This document shows positions 1-8,119 of a stretch of DNA of 22,112 bases, piece after piece. Location: assembly GCA_964538355.1 (NCBI GenBank), contig CAZIFC010000038.1, forward strand, positions 1 through 22,112. The letters run 5' to 3'. This stretch comes from Bilophila sp964538355 (GTDB lineage Bacteria > Desulfobacterota > Desulfovibrionia > Desulfovibrionales > Desulfovibrionaceae). Numbering within the stretch: the first letter of the stretch is position 1; each line of letters begins with the position of its first letter. The translations under genes were made by a program, and so were the position numbers. Below the pieces are notes generated by a model, which was not told where the DNA came from, ran no database searches, and saw only the letters and a program-made list of their open reading frames with translations.

Positions 1-310
1 ATTTTCCTGCGTATGCAGCGTCTCTTGCACCAAGAAGCTCAAGGGCTGTATTGTCCGTGAACTCGGCTGGATCTTGCCGTCGGCGGGCATAAGGCCACCG
101 GGCTTCGCCGTTGGAGTCCCAGAGTGTCGGCGGTGAGGCCTTACGCGCTCAAAAAACAGGTCAAGCAAGGAGGCGCGTCGGATTTTCTGTGGATGTTATG
201 AGAGGCTCCACATCCTGAGAGGTGGCCTCTGCGCGCGTTGGCCTCATGAGAATGACAAGGCGCGGCAGTTTCCGAGAATGGGGAAATCCCTGTCTGGAGT
301 CAGGGTTGCC
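1..310. other. Left edge, no gene assigned
   Basis: No reading frame here has a convincing start, ribosome binding site and recognisable product. On the minus strand, two frames between about 1 and 165 are open and run off the window edge. One reads like plausible protein (a stretch containing TLWDSNGEARWPYARRRQ), but it is preceded by an in-frame stop and has no start codon. It could be the remnant of a gene or part of a dispersed intergenic repeat. An imperfect hairpin (AGAGGC at 201-206 with GCCTCT at 225-230, plus CAC/GTG inside) has no following T-run on either strand. Confidence 0.4.
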
Positions 311-1039
311 TTACTGGATGAGCATCAGACTGGCGAAAAGGCACCCTGCGAGAAGGAGAAGGAAAAGAGGAAGGCATCCTTTTTTAGGAGGGTCTTCCTT
401 TGTTGTTTTCTCTGGGGTGGAGGATGGGGAGCCAGCCGGAGCAGCGCATTGGTGATGGTGTACATACAGGGTTTCCAGCTCTTGTATGACACGTTTTTTC
501 CACGAGTCGGTGCGTATCGTAAAATCTTCTGCCGATCTCAGCTCAGCTTGCCCATCCTGAACAGAAAAGGCTTGTACGGCAGCGGGAAAAAATCGGGTGA
601 AGTATTTGTTGCTTCGGGGGTTGTCCGACAAGACAGCATCAAGGTAGAGAAGTCGGATGCACGCTTCGATATCCAGAAAATTCATGTAGCTCTGTGCAAA
701 AGTTACGGTAGGGTCATCATTGTTCAGCTCAAGAAAAGACCCCAGATACTGGCAGCCGCCTGCAACCCACACGGCGATTTCCCGTTCGGCTTCCTGCCTG
801 ATTTGAAGGTGGGTGACGACGGGAGCGCAATCCAGTTCCCGGAGAAAGTGTTCGGGGAATGGAGGTGGCGGAGGAAACGAAGGCAGTTTCGCGGTGCCGT
901 GGTTCTGTTCCGCTTTTTTTATGGGGTGGGGCGTCAGCTCTTCAAGTGTGGCGCATCTGGAAAGCAACGCATCGAATGTTTCCTGTTGGCCTTTGGGGAG
1001 GCTTGCTTTCAAGTTCGCGATGCGTTCGTGTGTGTCCAT
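311..1039 (-). CDS. Unrecognised protein with C-terminal membrane anchor
   Basis: I do not recognise a family. From the chosen start the product is 242 residues. The N-terminal part is hydrophilic and mostly charged. A proline run (SFPPPPPFPEHF) lies near residue 75, and the centre has helical character with several aromatic residues. The last about 21 residues (GCLPLFLLLLAGCLFASLML) form one hydrophobic segment ending almost at the C-terminus, so this looks like a tail-anchored inner-membrane protein with its bulk in the cytoplasm. The frame is open to an ATG at 1099. The ATG at 1039 (MDTHERIANL) is preferred because AGGA lies about 6 bases upstream, whereas nothing like a Shine-Dalgarno precedes 1099. 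It is monocistronic in this window and divergent from pheS. That it is a gene is fairly likely; its function is unknown. Confidence 0.65.
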   Translation of the reverse strand: MDTHERIANLKASLPKGQQETFDALLSRCATLEELTPHPIKKAEQNHGTAKLPSFPPPPPFPEHFLRELDCAPVVTHLQIRQEAEREIAVWVAGGCQYLGSFLELNNDDPTVTFAQSYMNFLDIEACIRLLYLDAVLSDNPRSNKYFTRFFPAAVQAFSVQDGQAELRSAEDFTIRTDSWKKRVIQELETLYVHHHQCAAPAGSPSSTPEKTTKEDPPKKGCLPLFLLLLAGCLFASLMLIQ

Positions 1040-1331
1040 TGCTGTCCTGCCGGGAGAGGCTTGGTTATGGGAAGGCTTGAAAATGAGACGATTCAGCATA
1101 CCCGATAAGGAGGCTCAAGACAACATATGCCCTGAAATATTGCAGTGCTTGGGAATGTTTTCCCACAAGGCACAGGGCCATGAAACGCCTCCGGGAAGAA
1201 GTGAAGACGCCAGTATGGCAGATTTACAAGACATTATTGCTATGGTAAAAACAAAAAAACGTATTGTGCACATGTTGTATCCGTTCATCTCCCATGACGT
1301 AAAATGTAACGAAATAGCCAGGTTGACATAG
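1040..1331. other. Spacer between divergent orphan gene and pheS
   Basis: This 292-base spacer must hold the promoters for pheS and for the minus-strand gene, but I see no convincing paired -35/-10 on either strand. A small inverted repeat, TGGGAA (1150-1155) with TTCCCA (1160-1165), could form a short hairpin in the pheS leader. It is not followed by a T-run, so it is not an obvious terminator. The pheS-proximal half is A-rich and contains a possible 38-codon ORF described separately. Confidence 0.4.
1215..1331 (+). CDS. Possible 38-residue leader ORF abutting pheS
   Basis: An ATG at 1215 opens a 38-codon frame (beginning MADLQDIIAMVKTKKRIV) whose TAG stop directly precedes the pheS ATG with no bases between. 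Such an arrangement could couple translation of the two. The only upstream purine-rich sequence is AAGAAGTGAAG, a weak ribosome binding site at best. The peptide holds a single phenylalanine, so it does not look like the phenylalanine-rich leader peptide of the enterobacterial pheST attenuator. It may simply be the fortuitous open end of the leader. Confidence 0.22.
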   Translation: MADLQDIIAMVKTKKRIVHMLYPFISHDVKCNEIARLT

Positions 1332-2369
1332 ATGGACCTTCTTACGGAACTTGAAAGCCTGATCCCGGAACTCGAAAAAGGCCTGGATCAGGCTTCTTCG
1401 TTGCAGGAAATGGAAGCGCTTCGGGTGGAATTCCTCGGACGCAAGGGGCGTATTGCCCACATTATGGCTCACCTCCCCGAGCTTGAGCCCGCACAGCGTC
1501 CGCTTCTCGGGCAGACGGCCAACCGGGTGAAGGAAAGCCTGACCGCCCAGTTTGAAGCGAAAAAGGCGGCCTTGGACGCGGCTGAAGAAGCGGCGTTGCT
1601 GGCACGGTTTGACGCCGGATTGCCGGGGCGTCTCCCCTGGCGCGGCTCGAAGCATCCCGTCACGATTGTGATGGAAGATATTTGCAATATTTTTAAAGGC
1701 CTCGGCTATGACATCGTGTCAGGGCCGGAAGTGGAAACGGATTACTACTGTTTTGAAGCCCTGAATATTCCTCCGGAGCATCCCGCCCGCGACATGCAGG
1801 ATACGCTCTATGTATCTGATGGGATTGTGCTTCGTACCCATACTTCTCCGCTTCAGGTACGCACCATGCTGAAGCAGAAGCCCCCCGTCGCCGTGGTTGC
1901 TCCGGGCCGCGTGTATCGCCGCGATTCGGACATCACCCATACGCCGATGTTCCATCAGGTCGAAGGCCTGCTTGTGGACAAGCATGTGACCATGGCGGAT
2001 CTGCGCGGTACGCTGACGGCGTTCATGCGTGAGGTGTTCGGGTCCGATACCCGCATCCGTTTTCGTCCGAGCTTTTTCCCGTTTACGGAACCCAGTGCGG
2101 AAGCCGATATTTCCTGCTGCATGTGCGGCGGGAAAGGGCACGTCAACGGCACGACCTGCCGCGTATGCAAGGGGACGGGCTGGCTGGAAATCCTCGGCTG
2201 CGGCATGGTTGACCCGGAGGTCTTCAAGGCTGTTGGGTATGACCCTGAAGAAGTCACCGGCTTTGCCTTTGGCCTTGGCGTGGAACGTATCGCCATGCTG
2301 AAATACGGCATCGGCGACCTGCGCATGTTCTTTGAAAATGACGTGCGTTTTCTCGGTCAGTTTGCCTAG
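1332..2369 (+). CDS. pheS: Phenylalanine-tRNA ligase alpha subunit
   Basis: Catalytic subunit of the cytoplasmic alpha2-beta2 synthetase that charges tRNA-Phe. At 345 residues it has the usual length. An N-terminal coiled-coil arm (about 1-90) is followed by the class II aminoacylation core. Class II motif 2 is seen as GRVYRRDSDITHTPMFHQ, and motif 3 as GFAFGLGVERIAMLKYG near the C-terminus. Just before the ILGCGMV segment is a four-cysteine knuckle (CMCGGKGH ... CRVCKGTGW), as in Firmicutes-type PheS and unlike the E. coli enzyme; it probably binds zinc. The ATG has only a weak AGG about ten bases upstream, so initiation may depend on upstream translation. pheT follows after 141 bases. Confidence 0.97.
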   Translation: MDLLTELESLIPELEKGLDQASSLQEMEALRVEFLGRKGRIAHIMAHLPELEPAQRPLLGQTANRVKESLTAQFEAKKAALDAAEEAALLARFDAGLPGRLPWRGSKHPVTIVMEDICNIFKGLGYDIVSGPEVETDYYCFEALNIPPEHPARDMQDTLYVSDGIVLRTHTSPLQVRTMLKQKPPVAVVAPGRVYRRDSDITHTPMFHQVEGLLVDKHVTMADLRGTLTAFMREVFGSDTRIRFRPSFFPFTEPSAEADISCCMCGGKGHVNGTTCRVCKGTGWLEILGCGMVDPEVFKAVGYDPEEVTGFAFGLGVERIAMLKYGIGDLRMFFENDVRFLGQFA

Positions 2370-2510
2370 GCTCTGCGGCGTTCTCCGGGAGGCAGGCCTT
2401 GCCGTGCCGGATTCGATGCGGAAGGAGCGGATGAAGATTGATGCGCCGTTGCGGAAGAGCCGAGAAGGTTTTCCGGCGGGTAGAGGGCAATGCCCTGAGA
2501 GGATTGAGCA

Positions 2511-4910
2511 ATGCTGTTAAGTCTTAAATGGTTGCGTGAATTTGTTCCGGTAGAAGCCGGAGCGCAGGAAGTCGGTGATCGCCTGACGATGCTCGGGCTG
2601 GAACTGGAAGACATCATTCACCCCTATGATGCGATCAAGGATATTGTCGTTGGGCATGTCTTGACGAAGGAAGCCCATCCAGATTCTGATCACCTTGGCG
2701 TGTGTACGGTGGATGTCGGGCAGGGCGAGCCGCTCAACATCGTGTGCGGAGCCCCCAACGTGGCTGCCGGCCAGAAGGTTCCGGTCGCGCTGGTAGGGAC
2801 GACCATGCCCGGCGGACTGGTCATCAAGAAGGCCAAGCTGCGCGGCGTCCCCTCGTTCGGCATGATCTGTTCCGAGCGCGAGCTTGGGCTTACCGAAGAT
2901 CACAGCGGCATCATGGTGCTGCCGGAAGACTTCAAGGTGGGCACACGGCTTATCGATGCGCTGGATCTGGATACCGAGATTCTGGAAATCGGCATTACGC
3001 CCAACCGCGGCGACTGCCTGTCCGTGCTCGGGCTTGCCCGCGAAGCCGCGCTTGCGTTCAAGCTTCCGCTGACGCTGCCCAAGCTGAGTCTGGTGGAGCA
3101 GGGCGCGGACTGGTCGTCCGACTGGGCCGTGAACATCCCCCAGCCGGATTTGTGCCCCCTGTATCAGTTGCGCTTTGTGGAAGGCGCGGCCATCAAGCCC
3201 TCGCCCATGTGGATGCGCCACCGTCTGCATGCCGTGGGTATCCGTCCCATTTCCAATATTGTGGACGTGACCAACTACATTTTGATGGAACTGGGCCAGC
3301 CCCTGCACGCCTTTGACCGGGACAAGCTGGAAGGCGGATGCATGGAAATTTCTCCCGCCCGCGACGGTGAACGCATCGTGACGCTCGACGGGCAGGATCG
3401 CGTGCTTACCTCGGGGGATCTGCTGATCCGCGACGGTGTGAAGCCTGTCGCCCTTGCCGGGGTCATGGGCGGTCTGGAAACGGAAATTTCCGAAGCCAGC
3501 CGCAATGTCCTGATCGAAAGCGCGGTCTTCCGGCCCGCGAGCATCCGCAAGACGGCCCGCCGTCTGGCCCTGCCGAGCGAGGCTTCGTACCGGTTCGAAC
3601 GCGGCGTCGATCAGCTCAAGGCCCGTTTTGCCGTGGATCGTGCGGCCAGCCTGATGGCGGAGCTTTCCGGAGGCGTGGTTCGTACCGGTATCTGTGGACA
3701 GGAACCCAAGCCGTGGGTGGCTCCCCGTCCGAGCTTCCGCGTGCAGCGGACTGTGGATCTTCTCGGCATGGATGTGGAGCCTGCGTTCTGCGCCGACACG
3801 CTGGAGCGTCTGGGGTGCACCCTTGACCGCAGCAACGAGGCCGAATGGCAGACGACGACCCCGAGCTGGCGTTCCGATCTCAGCCGTGAAGTGGATCTGA
3901 TCGAAGAAATCGCCCGCGTGAAGGGAATGGACACCATCCCTGAAACGCTGCCCGCCGTGTCCCGTCCGCTGGAGCGTTTCGGACAACCGCAATCCCGCTA
4001 TGCGTTTTTGTCGGGCATCAAGGCGTGGGGCTGCGGGCTTGGCCTCAACGAAGCCGAAAACTACAGCTTTGTGGGCCATAAGGACTTGGATCAGCTGGGG
4101 CTTCCCCGCGAAGGCCGCATTGATATCATCAACCCGCTGACGGAAGAGCAGAACGTGTTGCGTACCGAGCTGGCTCCCAGCCTGCTCCAGAACGTGCGGA
4201 CCAACATCGCTCACGGCAATATGGGCGTGCGCCTGTTCGAAGTTGCCAATGTCTTTGTTGCCGACTCCGAATCCCAGACCACGGCGAAGGAAAGCGCGCG
4301 CCTCGGCATGGTCATGTACGGTTCCCTGTACGACACCGCGTGGCCGAATGCGGAAATCGATGCGGGATATGCGGATATCCGCGGCCTGGTCGAACACTTC
4401 GCCTCTTTCCTGCACCTTCCCGCCCCGGTCTTCACGCGCGACGAGAACGCGCATCCGTTCCTCGCCCCGTGCGTGCGTGTCTGTGTGGGCGGCAAGGATA
4501 TCGGCGTGATCGGGCAGGTCAAGCCGCTGCTTGCCGATGCCTATCATGCCCGCAAGCCCATCTGGCTGGCGGAACTTGATCTGGAAACGGTGGAAACCCT
4601 GCGCGAAAAGGCCCACATCGTCTTCAAGCCGCTGGCAGTCTTTCCGCCGTCCCGCCGGGACGTGACGGTCATTGCCCCGCTGACGCTGTCCGTTTCCGCC
4701 ATCGAGGATCATATCCGGGGCATGGGCATCGCCATTCTTGAAGATGTTATCCTTATCGACCTCTACGAGCCGAAGGACACGGAAGAGCGGAATCTGACGT
4801 TCCGCCTGACCTTCCGCAAGGCCGATCGGACTCTGAAAGATACCGAGGTGGACAAGGAGCGGGAAAAGGTGGCACAATCGCTTATCAAGAACTTGGGTGT
4901 CCGCATCTGA
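2511..4910 (+). CDS. pheT: Phenylalanine-tRNA ligase beta subunit
   Basis: The beta subunit partners PheS, binds and positions tRNA-Phe, and hydrolyses mischarged Tyr-tRNA. At 799 residues it is full length with the standard order of domains. These are an EMAP-type tRNA-binding domain (about 40-150, with the PDSDHLGVCTVDVG segment), the B3/B4 editing domain (about 205-390), the B5 domain (about 405-475), a class II-like catalytic fold, and a C-terminal FDX-ACB domain (about 705-798, starting FPPSRRDVTVI). The ATG at 2511 is preceded by GAGAGG with acceptable spacing. The gene lies 141 bases after pheS with no terminator between, so the two are probably co-transcribed. Confidence 0.97.
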   Translation: MLLSLKWLREFVPVEAGAQEVGDRLTMLGLELEDIIHPYDAIKDIVVGHVLTKEAHPDSDHLGVCTVDVGQGEPLNIVCGAPNVAAGQKVPVALVGTTMPGGLVIKKAKLRGVPSFGMICSERELGLTEDHSGIMVLPEDFKVGTRLIDALDLDTEILEIGITPNRGDCLSVLGLAREAALAFKLPLTLPKLSLVEQGADWSSDWAVNIPQPDLCPLYQLRFVEGAAIKPSPMWMRHRLHAVGIRPISNIVDVTNYILMELGQPLHAFDRDKLEGGCMEISPARDGERIVTLDGQDRVLTSGDLLIRDGVKPVALAGVMGGLETEISEASRNVLIESAVFRPASIRKTARRLALPSEASYRFERGVDQLKARFAVDRAASLMAELSGGVVRTGICGQEPKPWVAPRPSFRVQRTVDLLGMDVEPAFCADTLERLGCTLDRSNEAEWQTTTPSWRSDLSREVDLIEEIARVKGMDTIPETLPAVSRPLERFGQPQSRYAFLSGIKAWGCGLGLNEAENYSFVGHKDLDQLGLPREGRIDIINPLTEEQNVLRTELAPSLLQNVRTNIAHGNMGVRLFEVANVFVADSESQTTAKESARLGMVMYGSLYDTAWPNAEIDAGYADIRGLVEHFASFLHLPAPVFTRDENAHPFLAPCVRVCVGGKDIGVIGQVKPLLADAYHARKPIWLAELDLETVETLREKAHIVFKPLAVFPPSRRDVTVIAPLTLSVSAIEDHIRGMGIAILEDVILIDLYEPKDTEERNLTFRLTFRKADRTLKDTEVDKEREKVAQSLIKNLGVRI

Positions 4911-4929
4911 TCGCGGACGCAGACAATAC

Positions 4930-4947
4930 GGGGGCGGCAACGCCCCC
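4930..4947 (+). other. GNRA-capped hairpin between pheT and merR-type gene
   Basis: A perfect 7-bp G+C-only stem (GGGGGCG 4930-4936 with CGCCCCC 4941-4947) is closed by the tetraloop GCAA. No T-run follows, so it is unlikely to be an intrinsic terminator. It could stabilise the pheST mRNA 3' end or limit read-through into the downstream genes. Confidence 0.5.
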
Positions 4948-4981
4948 CAACAAGAAACGACGTGGTCTGCACGGGAAATCT

Positions 4982-5344
4982 ATGGCTGGACGGACCTATC
5001 GCATCGGTGAAGCGGCGCGGCTTCTTAAATTGGAAAGCTACGTTCTGCGGTTCTGGGAAACGGAATTTCCGCAGCTCTGCCCTTTGCGGACTCCGAAAGG
5101 TCAGCGGATTTATACGGATGCGGATCTCGTTGTGCTCCGGCGCATCCGGGCCCTGCTCTATGAAGAGGGCATGACCATTGAAGGCGCGCGGCGCATCCTC
5201 ACCGAGGAAGGCTCCCGCTCCCGTTCCCGCAAGGCCGCGGCTCCACACGGCGGCGATGCGGAAGGGCTGTTGCGGCATGTGGAATGCGAGTTGACGGCTC
5301 TTCAACAGCTGCTGCGGCGGAAGCGTCTCAAACCGACAGGGTAA
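4982..5344 (+). CDS. Small MerR-family transcriptional regulator
   Basis: A 120-residue DNA-binding protein of the MerR family. The N-terminal winged helix-turn-helix is clear: YRIGEAARLL (helix-turn-helix start), VLRFWETEFPQL, and the wing with GQRIYTDADLVVLRRI. A short helix with EEGMTIEGARRIL follows (to about residue 75). The C-terminal part is short, rich in Arg, Ser and Ala, and lacks an evident metal- or drug-binding domain, so the effector is unknown. The ribosome binding site is weak (GGGAAA). The gene sits between pheT and rpe, 71 bases after pheT and 6 bases before rpe. I recall this linkage in Desulfovibrio relatives, which suggests a conserved but undefined role. It has no close tie to the classical MerR, SoxR or CueR types. 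Confidence 0.85.
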   Translation: MAGRTYRIGEAARLLKLESYVLRFWETEFPQLCPLRTPKGQRIYTDADLVVLRRIRALLYEEGMTIEGARRILTEEGSRSRSRKAAAPHGGDAEGLLRHVECELTALQQLLRRKRLKPTG

Positions 5345-5350
5345 GCTCCA

Positions 5351-6022
5351 ATGATTCTTTCTCCTTCTCTTCTTTCCGCTGACGTGGGCAACCTTGCGGC
5401 GGAGCTTTCGTCTCTGGAATCCGCCGGCCTTCAGTGGGTGCACTGGGATGTCATGGATGGCCGTTTTGTCCCGAACATCACGTTTGGGCAACACGTCATC
5501 AAGCAGTTGCGTAAGCGCAGCGGCCTGTTTTTTGACGTGCACCTGATGATTGAGGAGCCTGAGCGGTATCTTGCCGATTTTCAGGCTGCGGGTGCCGATA
5601 TGCTGGTGGTTCATGCCGAAGCGACCGTGCATGTGCAGCGCACCCTTGCCGAAATCCGTCGTCTGGGCATGAAGGCCGGCATTGCGCTCAATCCCGCGAC
5701 CCCGCTGTCCGTGCTGGAGTATGTGCTTGAGGATGTGGACATGGTTCTCCTCATGAGCGTCAACCCCGGATTCGGCGGCCAGAAGTTTTTGCCGAACACC
5801 TACGAAAAGATCCGCCGCCTGCGTCGGATGCTGGAAGATCGATCCCTTGAGGCTCTCATCCAGATCGACGGCGGCGTCACGCCCGACAATACCGCCGATC
5901 TGGTGCGGGCGGGGGCGGATGTGCTGGTGTCCGGTTCTGCGTTTTTTTCGGTTCCCCCTTATGAGGCCCGTCGTCTGGCGTTTGAGAGCAAGGCGGAGGA
6001 AGCCCGTTCACTGATTCTGTAA
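5351..6022 (+). CDS. rpe: Ribulose-phosphate 3-epimerase
   Basis: Interconverts D-ribulose 5-phosphate and D-xylulose 5-phosphate in the non-oxidative pentose phosphate pathway. The 223-residue length and the TIM-barrel motifs are typical. They include LSPSLLSAD at the N-terminus, HWDVMDGRFVPN (metal ligands H31 and D33), FDVHLM (H64), MSVNPGFGGQKF (about 135-146) and IDGGV (D173), with the phosphate-binding GADVLVSGSA near 188-197. The two catalytic aspartates, D33 and D173, are both present. The ATG lies 6 bases after the merR-type gene and has little Shine-Dalgarno complementarity, so translational coupling is likely. tkt follows after 17 bases and acts on its product. Confidence 0.96.
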   Translation: MILSPSLLSADVGNLAAELSSLESAGLQWVHWDVMDGRFVPNITFGQHVIKQLRKRSGLFFDVHLMIEEPERYLADFQAAGADMLVVHAEATVHVQRTLAEIRRLGMKAGIALNPATPLSVLEYVLEDVDMVLLMSVNPGFGGQKFLPNTYEKIRRLRRMLEDRSLEALIQIDGGVTPDNTADLVRAGADVLVSGSAFFSVPPYEARRLAFESKAEEARSLIL

Positions 6023-6039
6023 GCTGACGGAGAGATAGC

Positions 6040-8034
6040 ATGCGTTCCCGTAAAGAACTTGCCGATGCCATTCGTATTTTGTCCATGGATGCCGTAGATA
6101 AGGCCAAATCCGGTCATCCCGGCGCGCCCATGGGCATGGCCGATATGGCGGAAGCCCTGTGGCGCGGCGTTTTGCGCCACAATCCCGCCAATCCCAAGTG
6201 GGCCGATCGTGACCGGTTTGTCCTGTCCAACGGCCATGCCTCCATGTTGCTGTACAGCGTGCTGCACCTCAGCGGCTATGACCTGAGCATGGATGATATC
6301 AAGCAGTTCCGGCAGCTGGAGTCCCGTACTCCCGGACATCCCGAATACGGCATGACCCCCGGCGTGGAAACCACCACCGGGCCGCTCGGCCAGGGATTCG
6401 CCACCGCTGTCGGCATGGCGATTGCCGAAAAGCTGCTTGCCGCCGAATTCAACCGGGACGGCTTCCCCGTCGTAGATCACCATACCTATGTTTTTCTTGG
6501 CGATGGCTGCCTGATGGAAGGGCTTTCTCAGGAAGCGTGTTCTCTTGCCGGAACGCTTGGACTCGGCAAGCTGATCGCGATGTACGACGACAACCGCATT
6601 TCCATTGACGGCGATGTGCGCCAGTGGTTTGGGGACGATACCCCCGCCCGCTTCGAGGCGTGCGGCTGGCATGTCATTTCCGATGTGGACGGACATGACG
6701 CCGCCATGCTCGACGCCGCCCTGCTGCTCGCCCGCAAGGAAACCGAACGTCCCACTCTGATTTGCTGCAAGACGACCATTGGTTACGGTTCCCCGAAGAA
6801 GGCCGGGACGGCCTCCTGTCATGGTTCCCCGATGGGTGCGGACGAAAACGCCGCTGTGCGTGCCGCTCTTGGCTGGAAGGATGAGCCGTTTTTGGTGCCG
6901 CAGGATATCCGTGACGCGTGGGATGCCCGCGAACGCGGTGCTGCCGCCGAATCCGAATGGAAGGCGTTGTTTTCCGCCTATGCGGATGCCTATCCCGAGC
7001 TGGCTGCCCAGTTTGAACGCCGCATGAGCGGAGCACTTCCCGCCGACTGGGAAAGCGTATCCAAGGCTGTCGTTGCCTTTTTCGATGCGGAAAAGCCGAA
7101 GATTGCCACACGCATCGCCAACCGCGACGTGCTGAACCGCATTGCGCCGCATCTGCCCGGACTGTTTGGCGGTTCGGCAGACCTGACCGGCTCCGTGGGC
7201 ACCTGGCACGAGCAGTCCGCCCGCATCGGCCACGATGACTGGACCGGAAACTACCTTTCCTACGGCGTGCGCGAGTTCGTCATGGGTACGATCATGAACG
7301 GTCTTGCCCTGCACGGGGGCTTCATCCCCTACGGCGGCACCTTCCTTGTGTTCTCCGACTATGCCAGAAACGCCATCCGCCTTTCGGCACTGATGAAACA
7401 GCGTCTGGTATGGGTGCTGACCCACGACTCCATCGGCGTCGGCGAGGACGGGCCTACCCATCAGCCTGTCGAGCATGTCAGCAGCCTGCGCCTGATTCCC
7501 GACTTGCTGGTTTGGCGTCCTTGCGATGCGGTGGAAACCGCCGTTGCCTGGACGACCGCTCTGGAGACCTCCGCGCCTTCCTGCATGATTCTGACCCGGC
7601 AGGGGCTGGAACCCCAGACCCGCACCGCGGAGCAGCTTGAAGCCGTGAAGCGCGGCGGCTATATCCTCAAGGATTGCGAAGGGACGCCCGAGCTGATTCT
7701 TATCGCGACGGGTTCGGAAGTGCAGCTTGCCGTTTCCGCGGCTGAAACGCTGGCTGGTGCGGGACGCAAGGTCCGCGTGGTTTCCATGCCCTGTACCGAA
7801 CTGTTCGACGCCCAGGCCGAAGCCTACCGCGAAGCCGTGCTGCCCCGAGCCGTGCGCGCCCGCGTTGCCGTCGAGGCCGCCTCTGTTGACGGCTGGTGGA
7901 AGTATGTGGGGCTTGACGGGGCCGTAGTCGGAATGTCCGGCTTTGGTGCGTCCGCGCCCGGCGGCGTGTTGTTCCAGCATTTCGGCTTCACCGTGGATCA
8001 CGTTGTCGATGTTGCCGAAGGGCTTTTGAAATAG
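6040..8034 (+). CDS. tkt: Transketolase
   Basis: Thiamine-diphosphate enzyme that moves two-carbon ketol units between sugar phosphates in the pentose phosphate pathway. At 664 residues it is a full-length bacterial transketolase. Visible features are the substrate-binding SGHPGAPMGMADMAEALW (24-41), the ThDP/metal motif GDGCLMEG (155-162) with its downstream asparagine in DDNRISIDGD, the catalytic glutamate in YGVREFVMG (E412), and GEDGPTHQPVEH in the pyrimidine domain. A C-terminal transketolase domain starts near 540. GGAGAG precedes the ATG. With rpe 17 bases upstream it forms a pentose phosphate pair. Two hairpins follow the stop. Confidence 0.97.
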   Translation: MRSRKELADAIRILSMDAVDKAKSGHPGAPMGMADMAEALWRGVLRHNPANPKWADRDRFVLSNGHASMLLYSVLHLSGYDLSMDDIKQFRQLESRTPGHPEYGMTPGVETTTGPLGQGFATAVGMAIAEKLLAAEFNRDGFPVVDHHTYVFLGDGCLMEGLSQEACSLAGTLGLGKLIAMYDDNRISIDGDVRQWFGDDTPARFEACGWHVISDVDGHDAAMLDAALLLARKETERPTLICCKTTIGYGSPKKAGTASCHGSPMGADENAAVRAALGWKDEPFLVPQDIRDAWDARERGAAAESEWKALFSAYADAYPELAAQFERRMSGALPADWESVSKAVVAFFDAEKPKIATRIANRDVLNRIAPHLPGLFGGSADLTGSVGTWHEQSARIGHDDWTGNYLSYGVREFVMGTIMNGLALHGGFIPYGGTFLVFSDYARNAIRLSALMKQRLVWVLTHDSIGVGEDGPTHQPVEHVSSLRLIPDLLVWRPCDAVETAVAWTTALETSAPSCMILTRQGLEPQTRTAEQLEAVKRGGYILKDCEGTPELILIATGSEVQLAVSAAETLAGAGRKVRVVSMPCTELFDAQAEAYREAVLPRAVRARVAVEAASVDGWWKYVGLDGAVVGMSGFGASAPGGVLFQHFGFTVDHVVDVAEGLLK

Positions 8035-8044
8035 CAGGATCGCA

Positions 8045-8069
8045 TGCGGGGAGGGCCTGCCTCCCCGCA
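8045..8069 (+). other. Strong hairpin just after tkt
   Basis: A perfect 10-bp stem (TGCGGGGAGG at 8045-8054 with CCTCCCCGCA at 8060-8069) and a 5-base loop start ten bases after the tkt stop codon. There is no T-run directly behind it, so alone it is more likely an mRNA 3'-end stabiliser than an intrinsic terminator. Confidence 0.55.
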
Positions 8070-8090
8070 CGGTTTCGCCCGCAATCGTTG

Positions 8091-8119
8091 CACCCGGCGG
8101 AAGGCCGGGCGGTGTTTTT
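8091..8119 (+). terminator. Probable intrinsic terminator of the pheS-tkt unit
   Basis: CACC/GGTG and CGGC/GCCG arms (8091-8098 with 8104-8114, a small bulge on the 3' side) form a G+C-rich stem directly followed by TTTTT at 8115-8119. An alternative pairing is CCCGGC with GCCGGG. Its position between tkt and trmD supports separate transcription of the two blocks. I see no clear promoter between it and trmD: TTGACG at 8172 lacks a matching -10. Confidence 0.55.

Noticed and set aside
288..305. Short hairpin (CCCTG/CAGGG) downstream of the minus-strand gene ending at 311
   Set aside because: Only five base pairs and followed by ATTTCCCC on the minus strand, too weak to call a terminator.
278..1331. 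Plus-strand frames overlapping the tail-anchored gene (278-1108 and 813-1331)
   Set aside because: No family resemblance or supported start. The minus-strand product has a coherent soluble part plus membrane anchor and a ribosome binding site. Only the last 38 codons of the second frame are kept as a tentative leader ORF.
1040..1331. T-box or phenylalanine leader-peptide attenuator upstream of pheS
   Set aside because: No phenylalanine-rich leader, no terminator hairpin with a T-run, and no recognisable T-box sequence.
2517..4940. An 807-codon open frame on the minus strand opposite pheT
   Set aside because: It is the antisense shadow of pheT, which has complete domain motifs. The antisense product has no recognisable family and an unusual His/Arg/Gly-rich composition.
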